Below, one piece after another: positions 56,004-64,000 of a DNA stretch of 64,000 nucleotides; within the stretch, counting starts at the first letter, position 1; every line of letters starts with the position of its first letter. The stretch is taken from NCBI GenBank assembly GCA_026168455.1, contig CM047430.1, positions 1,627,473 through 1,691,472 on the forward strand, in the 5' to 3' direction. The position numbers were made by a program, and so were the translations under genes. The notes under the pieces are model-generated. The model was not told the origin of the DNA. It was given only the letters and a program-made list of their open reading frames with translations, and searched no databases. Origin of the DNA: Theocolax elegans (lineage: Eukaryota; Arthropoda; Insecta; Hymenoptera; Cerocephalidae).

Positions 56004-56201
56004 AAAAATGATGCCCCCCCAACGAAAAGAGGTCACCCCCGAAAGCAGCTACCCATTACACCCACTCTAGGGAATAGCCTGCAAAGAATGCAGCTCAGAC
56101 CGCGCAAACAATAGATTCTCGCGAATAAAGTAAAATGGCGAAATCAAAGGAAAATTTAGTGAGGTTATGCATTAGTTAGTAACATAAAACAAGTTGTAGA
56201 T

Positions 56202-56935
56202 GGATAAAACAGGGCAGGCAGCGTCAGCTCTAAAGCGAGGACGAGGCGTGGACGGTTCGTCAAGCCAAGAGCCGCTGTTCGACCGGATGAGGAGGAGCTG
56301 GAAACAGTTCTAGCTAGATTAGATTTGGCACGACCACCCAGCCCCACCCCACCACAACAAGAGTCCACTACTCCCAGCAGCCAGAGAAGGACCTGCCCAG
56401 GAATGCGCGCATGCGTAAGAGGAAGACGCCACCTATGCGAAAGGGATGACGTCCCCTCATCCAGCTGGGCAGCTCCACTAGAAGCCACGCCGAGCCAGGT
56501 CGCCCAAGAAGCCTCCTATACCCCTATAATCCCAACCACTCACCCTCCCATCTTCGACTTCAATTTCCCTCTCCAACCTATAATAACCCGTCCCGTACTA
56601 GATCCCCAAACCAACCTCTACACATATATCCACATCCCTGTCAGCATCTCTCCCCAAAATCCCCTCATTTCCAACATCTTCTCAATAAAAGCATCCAATT
56701 TCCCAATAGCCTCCGCACCCTTCCCATTGCCCCATCAAGCCCATCCCAAACCCCAGCCTCTAATGTCCCTGAATATTCCCAAACCCTCCCAAAGCCTTAC
56801 CCAAATTCCCCAGAAGCCACAACCCCTAATGTCCCTCCAACTCCCACAAGCAGATCCGACCCCATCCCTCCCAAATATTCCCTACCCACCCAGCAGCCCA
56901 ACAACGATCCAAGCAGCCACAGCGACCAACGAGAA
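56202..56935 (+). pseudogene. Third ORF of element F, truncated
   Basis: Homologous to ORF3 of element A: an Arg-rich start, then after one frame change near 56255 an LARLDLA segment, TCPGMRACVRGRRHLC, and the conserved RPVLDP...YTYIHIPV block at about 56595-56645, then Pro-rich sequence with repeated LMSL. At about 56935 the homology stops before the zinc-knuckle pair, which is lost. Conservation of specific motifs despite overall divergence supports ORF3 as a real gene of the family. Confidence 0.75.
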
Positions 56936-57463
56936 AGGACTCGAACAACTCGGTCTTCGAGCTCTCACACTCATTTGTAGTTTCACGTCGTTTTAACTAA
57001 TCGATATTTTAGTACTCGTTCTGACTCTAAATTTTGTTATTTTTACTCGTACACAAACTGTTCATTTTGTTAAATATATTTTAGTTATTTGAATAAATAA
57101 TAGGGTAAACATAAATTCTGTGATTCTTGATTGACTTTATCCGAAATTTTCATCTACGATCCCATGTTCACAAACTATTGCTCTCAAATTCAAAATCAAT
57201 CTTCCCGTCATCGTCGATTTGGTCCTGGTTTCGCACTGACATTTCCGTCGTTCTGGATTTGGTTTGGAGGAAGCTGCAATCTTCTCCTGGTGACAGCTGC
57301 TGCCCTACGATTTCACCCGCTACACCCTTCACAGGAACTGCCAAGACCTGCCTCGCTCTATCGCGGTCCACGTCGGAAGAGTTAAATAAAGCTTATTTTT
57401 GTTCATTCTTCCTTTCGCAATCTCAAGTTCCGTAAAATCACAATTTAATATCTTTTTTTCTCA
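56936..57463. other. Unassigned sequence after the F truncation
   Basis: Contains AATAAA-like signals near 57095 and 57385 and could be the remains of an LTR of another family. No coding region or partner copy supports this. Confidence 0.3.
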
Positions 57464-57583
57464 GACCGACACGGTGGCGGAGAGGCGGAAACGCACCTCG
57501 GCCGGTCATGAAAGTTAAGCAGCACCGAGCGCGGTTGGCACTTGGATGGGTGACCGTTCTCGGGCTTAGCTTAAATGATCGGT
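57464..57583 (+). ncRNA. 5S rRNA-like sequence (pseudogene or 5S-derived SINE head)
   Basis: About 120 bp resembling 5S rRNA: AAGTTAAGCAGC at 57512-57523 fits box A, and GGTTGGCACTTGGATGGGTGACC up to 57554 spans the intermediate element and box C in the right order and spacing. The ends differ from a normal insect 5S gene and there is no T-run terminator of the expected kind directly after. A 5S-derived SINE with the following 300 bp as body is an alternative. Confidence 0.55.
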
Positions 57584-57956
57584 TAGGTGTTTTTTCACAT
57601 TCCACAACGTGAGCGGGAGGTGTGAGGCATTCGGTTTCGGTGTTAAAGTCTACGCAATGTGACCTTGCCACCCAAACAGAATTGTTCTCGAATACACCGC
57701 CCTTCTCGGAGGAGGTTTTCCTAAATGGCATTTATCCCAACGGGTTTGGCGACAGGTTTTCCCTCTCTCCACGGGCATAACCCCGGGCGAATGCGAGAAG
57801 GTGGGGTAAAGAGGGGATAAAAATCGGAAATGGAATGAAATGGAATAATAAAGGTGTAGGGGATACGTAAAAACCTGTAAAAAGGTGTACGTGGAAACTA
57901 CCAAAATTTTTAATTTATCTTTTTTTCTCTTTAATATATTCCGAGACACAATATCT
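57584..57956. other. Sequence following the 5S-like head
   Basis: No ORF that I trust. If the 5S-like sequence heads a SINE this would be its body; a second copy would be needed to define it. Confidence 0.3.
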
Positions 57957-58120
57957 GCATTTTGATACGTAGATGATGCAGGAATATTTAAATCTGACTC
58001 AACATTTGATATGCTGTCTAATGCAATCATTAATGAATTATCTTATTTTACCCAAATCTACTTAATCAAAATTTATGTCGTATGCGTCGTAGCTAACCGC
58101 AAGGTGGTGTTGACATTGGC
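57957..58120 (+). pseudogene. Non-LTR retrotransposon RT fragment
   Basis: The plus strand reads YVDDAGIFKSDSTFDML and continues with a helix-like stretch and a VANRK motif, consistent with the region after the YADD box of Jockey-like reverse transcriptases. It is very short and lacks flanking domains. Confidence 0.4.
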
Positions 58121-58739
58121 ATCGCAAACTGTAGTTAGATGCAGTACTAATAGGCTAGTAGATAGCAGATAAATAAAGGATCCCTTGTCATCGTCGTCTG
58201 CACTTAGTGCAAGATTCTATGAATGTTATACTAAACTTCAATCCTAACTCGACCACTGACAGGGATGTACAAATGTACTTTTATATTAACATTCTGGTAA
58301 TACCTGAAATATTTTTTGTACATGAACTAATCATTCACACATATATAAGAAAATCGATGCAATAATTGAAGAGTAAGAACAGTAGCCTAATATAAAAACG
58401 CAATTCCTGTAATTACGGTCAATCAGCTAATTTTTCACCCACAAGATAGCCCGACATCCTTCACACATAATTTAATTGCATTTCTTTAGATATAGAATAA
58501 GATCTGCATAATGGTTTGGTGTTGGGTATTATTTCCAAAGACGATACTATGTATGCAATCAAACGTTCTTATAACTTCATTATGTGCATACAAGGATTAC
58601 CTGAAACTTTTCGTATAAGGACTGCTTAATAAGGAGAGTAAATAAGGACAGTAGTAAACCCACAGGTGGAGATCCTATGGCTACTATAGTCAGCAGTTAG
58701 ATGGAAATTCTATTGCTATTATAGACAGCTGTTAGAGGT

Positions 58740-59900
58740 CCAATTGGCTAATGCAAATAAAACCATAATATGTTCATTAACTGTAATAATGTATCCATCT
58801 AACTCGGTCGGTAATAATCTAGTATGTCAACCCCTTAAGAACCAACCGTTATGTACGGATGCTAACTACCTTAAAGAGACTAACGAATTATGCAACAGTG
58901 ACGACATTACATTAGGTAGAGCAAAGATCGCCGACTAAAACGAAAAAACACTGATCGCCGTACCGATCAAAGAAAATTTACATATACGCGTAGATCGTGA
59001 AGTGCTTGATGAATCTTAGATCGCTCCGCATTTCTAAGACATGTTATTGGATGATCTTACATGGCGGCAAATTATCAAAGTATTAAAAGATAGTTTTGCT
59101 GATGAAATGATTAAAATCATGATTTGTAATAATGAAATAAACATGGAACCTGACATTAAAGAAACTCTCATACGAAACATACACGAGACCCCCGCGAATG
59201 CTCATAAGGGTATTACGTAAGATCACACCAGTATTCATCAAAATTATATCAGTCCAAACATAAAAGATCAAATACGTAAAATTATAGGTAAATATAAGCT
59301 TTGCGCAACCAATAATTTGGTTAGATGTAAGGAAAGACTGTTGTTATTGATGATTATTACCGATGCACCGGGAAAAGGATTCGATAGGATTGCCATGGAT
59401 ATAGTAGGATCGCTACCGATTACAAAAAACAGAAATCAATACATACTTACAATACAGGATCTATTAACAAACTTTTGCGTACTAACGCCTTTAAAGAGTA
59501 CCTCTTCCATCGATATTGCAAACACGTTACTAAAAAGATTTATCTTCGTACACAGTGCGCCAAAAATAATTTTGAAGGATCAGCCGGCTAATTTCATGTC
59601 CGTTCTAATTAAGAACATCGTAAAATTGTGTAGGGTCAAAACAATTACGACGACAGCGTTCCACCTGCAAGCAAATGGGTTGATTCAACGAATGCATCAT
59701 ACACTTGCGGAATGAATAAAAAATTATAACGTACGCGCATGGGATGAATGGTGCGATTGTGCTGCATTCTCTTATGATATCAGTGTACATGAAGCAACCC
59801 GACTTACCCATATGAATGTATCTACGATAAGATAGCACGCATCTCCATCGGCAAGCCTGTAATAGACAATGGAACGTTAGGGACATATTACGAATATATA
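58740..59900 (+). pseudogene. pol: Element G: integrase and macro-like remnant related to element B
   Basis: The clearest part is the ORF at 59317-59715, which parallels the B integrase (MIITD, MDIVGS, YILTIQDLL, TTAFHLQANG). The first and second catalytic Asp remain (MDIVGS, KDQPANF) but the third acidic residue is replaced by Gln, so the enzyme is dead. Upstream, 59040-59130 encodes LTWRQIIKVLKDSF and IMICNN, matching the end of the macro-like region of B. Stops occur throughout. It is cut at its 3' side by the palindrome at 59904. Confidence 0.75.
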
Positions 59901-59903
59901 CTA

Positions 59904-60570
59904 ACAAGGAGAGTATCCCAGGTCCGGATCACGGATCTTGTCCTAACTCTAGGATAAGTTTTGTAATATAAAAATATGAAGAAAGCCAGAGTTATAGAAT
60001 CTAACGCTTAATTTTACAAAAGTTACACGCTATTAAAACAAAATTTCAAAAAAATGTACTTTCACTTAAAACGCTTATAACTTTTAAACAAACTAACATC
60101 AGCCCTCAAACTTTAATTCATTAAAAAGCTGAGATAAAATAAATACAGTTTAAAAAAAAATAAGCTTAAATCCATTGCAATGGAGCAAAGTTGTAGCAGA
60201 AATAAAAATTTGTAGAAATTTTGACGAAAATTAAGCACTGTGATTTGTTAAGCTAAATTTCTACAAATTTTTATTTCTGCTATAACTTTGCTCCATTGCA
60301 ACGGATTTGAGCTTATTTTTTTTAAACTGTATCTATTTTATCTCAGCTTTTAAATGAATTTATATTTGAGGGCTGATAGTTTATTGTTTAAAAGTTATAA
60401 GCATTTGAAGTAAAGGTTCTTTTTTTTAAAAATAGCATTAACAGTGTATAACTTCCGTAATATCGAACGTTAGGGTCTATGACTCTGGCTTTCTTCATAT
60501 TTTTATATAACAAAACTTATCCTAGAGTTAGGACAAGATCCGTGATCCGGACCTGGGATACTCTCCTTGT
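59904..60570. mobile_element. 667-bp palindromic element
   Basis: Arms of about 300 bp begin ACAAGGAGAGTATCCC and end GGGATACTCTCCTTGT, with closely matching interiors (for example CCGGATCACGGATCTTGTCC). There is no coding capacity. It interrupts element G. Confidence 0.85.
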
Positions 60571-60702
60571 AAGTCTTAACAATAGACTCGCGACTATTCA
60601 GGGACTACCCGGGAAAATGTATTCGAATATTACAAAAGTGTATAGATAGCCGAAAAGAATATACTTTAAATACCCAAAAATATATATAAATATATATATA
60701 TA

Positions 60703-60747
60703 CTAGGGGTGCTTCGCCCTCCTGCGCGCTTCGCGCGCTAACCCCCT
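60703..60747 (-). other. GC-rich double stem-loop, possible Helitron 3' end
   Basis: In strongly AT-rich surroundings the sequence has the palindrome GCGCGCTTCGCGCGC and a GGGTGCTTCGCCC stem. On the minus strand it ends CCCCTAG before TATATA, reminiscent of the hairpin-CTRR terminus of Helitrons. No 5' end or Rep/Hel protein is present. Confidence 0.35.
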
Positions 60748-62096
60748 ATTTTTAATTTCGAAAAAGGTTTTTCGTAATAAATTTATTTTAAATAATGTTT
60801 TAAATTATATTACTTTTTCACTACCATGGACACCTTAGAAATTAAACCGATTCACACAAAACCTTGGAGGTACTGTTATAATGCATTGGGTATTATACCA
60901 AAAATTTAATTTTTTTTTAAATACGATTATAATTTATAAATAAAAGTTTTTACCACAATTTAATATAATGAAATCAGAATAATAGTAATAAAAAAATAAA
61001 GACATTAAATGTTAACTGTAAATTTTAAACTATATGAATTCCTATAAAGCTTAAATTTATATTTTAATAATTATAAATTGTTTTATTTTAATAATTATAA
61101 ATGTTAATGAAAAATTAACTTACCAAAAAAGTAAAGTGCATATACTTACTAAATTGTAGTATTTAGTAACTACTTATGAAAATTTTGGAATATTTTAAAC
61201 GGATCTAAATAGATCTTCACCTCGTAAAATTAATTTATTTAATGACGAAGGATCATCGCCAAAAGTTCTATGGCATTAATATTTTGTACTTTTAGAGTAA
61301 TAAAACTTTCTTCTTAAATAAATAAATTTTTTTATTAATTTTTATTAATTTTATACAACTATTTATATAATTTTAGTGGCATATAAATAAAAAACTGTTT
61401 CTTCCATTTTTCCCGTAATTCGTAATTTGCACCCTCTTTCAAAATTTGCGTTTTAATCCATAATTATATCCAATTTATTTTTTCCTTTAGTTACAGAGCC
61501 CATATATTTATCTTGATTATTATAATCAAATTCATTCCTTAGAAAACCTTCTGTTCCAAATAAATACATACTTGATTATTTAAAATATTGTTTTCTAATA
61601 ATATACATAATCTACTCACTTATATATATCCATACAAGTTTGAAATATTAATTTAAAAAATATTTAAGTTAAATGCTCCTAAATTAATAGTTTTTGAAAA
61701 TCTATTCAAATATAATTCGTATTTTATATTGCCACTGTTAAAATTTGAATTTTCTTTTGCCTATACTGTTTATAATAGAATTATCTTAAAAATGCAATAA
61801 TTAATATATTTAATTTTTAACTCATTGTATATATCATATGGATATTTGGAAAAGTGTATGTTATACTTGATTAATATTTATTTAATCTTCAAACAATTTT
61901 GCATCTGTATTTAAAGCATTACATTGCATTTTAGATCCGTTATTATATTGTTGAGTATACGTTTAAACATTTTATGAGTTTTATCAAGAATGAGTAAATT
62001 AATACACATTCTTTCAAGTTATGTTTACAACTTTTTTTTGCGCAAGGAAAAAATACATATATTATGTATTCTTGAAAAAACAATTTTAAAATATAT
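60748..62096. other. AT-rich intergenic sequence
   Basis: No gene or element end recognised; it could be the body of a non-autonomous element ending at 60703. Confidence 0.4.
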
Positions 62097-63048
62097 ATGG
62101 GCTATTTCACGTCAAGTGGTACGATGAAAATTTTAAATCGCTCCAAAATTTGAAAACAGGCTGCAAATATCTTCCAGAAGATAGAATAAAATTTTTAGGT
62201 CTTAAAAATAATTTGCCTGAGAGTTATTCCACCATGAAAAATGGAAATTTTTCAATTTTTTAGGAAAATTGCTATTTTCAAAGCCATTTATTTCAAAATC
62301 TATTAATTTTTTTGAAAAAACATAATAAACAATTTTTGTTCAAAATAATCTTTAGAACTTATCTATCTGGGTTACAATTCTTAATTTTAAATTCTCGAAG
62401 AGATAGAACGCCCGAAAGTATTAAATATCAAAAAAAGGCGACCACGCCACAATCGATTTTGATCTAACACCGCTTAAAAGATCACATTTTTCGAGACCTT
62501 TCGAATGGCGGTGGTTAGATTATTGGCCAAGACCGCTGTTGTAAGTTATGCGCTAAAATACATGAAAATTAGTGATTTTATAAGGTTTATGAGGCATAAC
62601 TTACACCAGCAGTCTTGGCCAATAATCTAACCGCCGCCATTCGAAAGCTCTCGAAAAATGTGATCTTTTGAGAGGTGTTAGATTAAAATCGATTGTGGCG
62701 TGGTCGCCTTTTTTTGATATTCAATATTTCTGGGTGCCCTATCTCTTCGAGAATTTAAAATTAAGAATTGTAACCCAGATAAATAAGTTCTAAAGATTAT
62801 TTTAAACAAAAGTTTTTTATTATGTTTTTTCAAAAAAATCAATAGATTTTGAGATAAATGGCTTTGAAAATAGCAATTTTCCTAAAAAATTGAAAAATTT
62901 CCATTTTTCATGATGGAATAACCCTCAGGCAAATTACTTTTAAGACCTAAAAATTTTTTTCAATCTTCTGGAAGATATTTCCAGCCTGTTTTCAAATTTT
63001 GGAGCGATTTAAAATTTTCATCGTACCACTTGACGTGAAATAGCCCAT
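62097..63048. mobile_element. Palindromic element M2, full copy
   Basis: A 952-bp near-complete palindrome. Arms run from ATGGGCTATTTCACG to its complement, with the turn at about 62560-62590. Its terminal TATTTCACGTCAAGTGGT is related to that of M1, so the two groups may use the same transposase. Partial copies are at 39300 and 63192. Confidence 0.88.
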
Positions 63049-63070
63049 ATATATATTATATAAATATTCC

Positions 63071-63191
63071 GCCGCACACACACACACATACACGCACGCA
63101 CGCACGCACTAACAGACACACAAGCACGCACGCACGCACGCACCCACACACACACACACACACATACATACATACATATATATACATATAT
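63071..63191. repeat. CA/CGCA microsatellite
   Basis: Runs of CA, GCAC, CATA and TA dinucleotide or tetranucleotide repeats between two palindromic elements. Confidence 0.9.
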
Positions 63192-63706
63192 ATGTGCTAT
63201 TTCACGTCAAGTGGTACGATGAAAATTTTAAATGGCTCCAAAATTTGAGAACAAGCTGCAAACATCTTCCAGAACATACAAAAAAAATTTAAGTTTTAAA
63301 AATAATTTGCATAAGAGTTATTCAACCATGAAAAGTAGAAATTTTTCAATTTTTTGGAAAAATTACTATATTTAAAATCACTTATTTTAAAATCTATTGA
63401 TTTTTTTGAAAAAACATTACTAACAACTTTTGTTTGAATTAATCTTTAGAACTTATCTACCCTGGTTACAATTCTTAATTTTAAAATCTCGAAGAGATAG
63501 AACACCCGGACATATTGAATATAAAAAAAGGGCGACCACGCCACAATCGATTTTAATCTAACACCTCTCAAAAGTTCACATTTTTCGCGAGTTTTCGAAT
63601 GGTTTGAGTTAGATTATTGGCCAAGACCGCTGATGTAAGTTATGCCTTATAAACCTCATAAAATCACTAATTTTCACGTATTTTAGGACATAACTTACAC
63701 CAGCGG
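63192..63706. mobile_element. Palindromic element M2, left arm and centre
   Basis: Begins ATGTGCTATTTCACG and follows the left arm of 62097-63048 with several changes, passes the centre, and stops in a TA-rich run where the right arm should follow. Confidence 0.82.
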
Positions 63707-63730
63707 TGTAATATATAATATATATATATA

Positions 63731-63953
63731 TGGGATATTCCACACGAAGTGGTCCGATCAAAATTTTAAAATGCACCAAATTTTGGGTACACATTGCAAA
63801 TGTTTTTCAGAATACAGAAAAAAATTCTTAGGTACTGGGATCTATTTGCTCAAAAGTTATTCTAACCTCAAAAAGTAGATTTTTCCAAGTTTTTTTTCAA
63901 CACCAGCTGGGTTCACCGCTATTTAACTCAAAAACTATCAACTTTTACTATAG
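63731..63953. mobile_element. MITE-like element M1, partial copy 2
   Basis: Matches 36115-36335 closely from the outer end to about CTTTTACTAT, then diverges, so the right terminal repeat is missing. Confidence 0.82.
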
Positions 63954-64000
63954 ATCATTATATGTAACATTCGTTGCTAATTGTGTCAAGAATTTATTCT

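Larger units (their letters stand above)
50199..56935 (+). mobile_element. Element F: decayed relative of A and C, LTRs not found
   Basis: Gag, pol and third-ORF sequences are collinear with elements C and A but carry many stops and frameshifts. Similarity to C is high at protein level throughout pol. Homology ends abruptly at about 56935 inside ORF3, where unrelated sequence follows, so the 3' LTR is missing. It has lost most of the TACAGC hexamers that mark A and C. Confidence 0.85.

Noticed and set aside
63071..63191. CRISPR-like array
   Set aside because: It is a CA/CGCA microsatellite with no unique spacers.
63609..63794. 61-codon minus-strand ORF
   Set aside because: Spans the junction of two non-coding palindromic elements.

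Overview
The window is a eukaryotic, AT-rich, repeat-dominated stretch, almost certainly from an insect and possibly a hymenopteran. That placement rests only on the families of mobile elements present, one exon that looks like insect xanthine dehydrogenase, and the absence of operons or bacterial features. Nearly all recognisable coding capacity belongs to Ty3/Gypsy-type LTR retrotransposons. I found no CRISPR array, no tRNA gene and no complete host gene.

Layout. 1-4112 is the 3' part of element A (+): integrase end, an extra third ORF, polypurine tract and 3' LTR. A sits inside the gag of element B (4113-about 13395, +), an env-bearing Gypsy element with at least seven zinc knuckles, two tandem protease domains, RT/RNase H, a macro-like insert, integrase, and an env gene resembling chuvirus glycoproteins. 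13396-16097 is non-coding with two local repeat clusters. 16098-20958 is element E (-), a degraded CsRn1/Kabuki-like Gypsy element with paired LTRs, a TATA target duplication and a tRNA-Trp primer site. 20959-25240 holds adjacent hairpins, a transposase-like pseudogene and a solo LTR. 25241-36095 is element C (-), a near-intact 10.9-kb sister of A with almost identical LTRs, a tRNA-Lys primer site and a canonical -1 frameshift heptamer between gag and pol; it lacks the third ORF. 36115-38097 carries a MITE and a 1.66-kb palindrome. 38922-39063 is the xanthine dehydrogenase-like exon. 39300-48745 is a graveyard of LTRs, a Penelope-like hammerhead motif, a decayed pol and two solo LTRs with perfect 4-bp duplications. 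48746-56935 is element F (+), an older, stop-riddled relative of A and C that keeps part of the third ORF. The rest holds a 5S-rRNA-like sequence, a LINE fragment, a B-like integrase relic (G) and several palindromic non-autonomous elements.

How the parts work together. In each Gypsy element gag makes the particle, pol supplies protease, reverse transcriptase, RNase H and integrase, and the LTRs provide promoter, polyadenylation and integration ends. The most unusual points are: a strand-biased TACAGC hexamer repeated about 19 times in 4.1 kb of element A and about 45 times in C; a conserved third ORF whose zinc-knuckle pair copies the peculiar signature of gag; a duplicated protease in B; and a glycoprotein apparently captured from a negative-strand RNA virus lineage. 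Coordinates of LTR edges without a matching partner are estimates.
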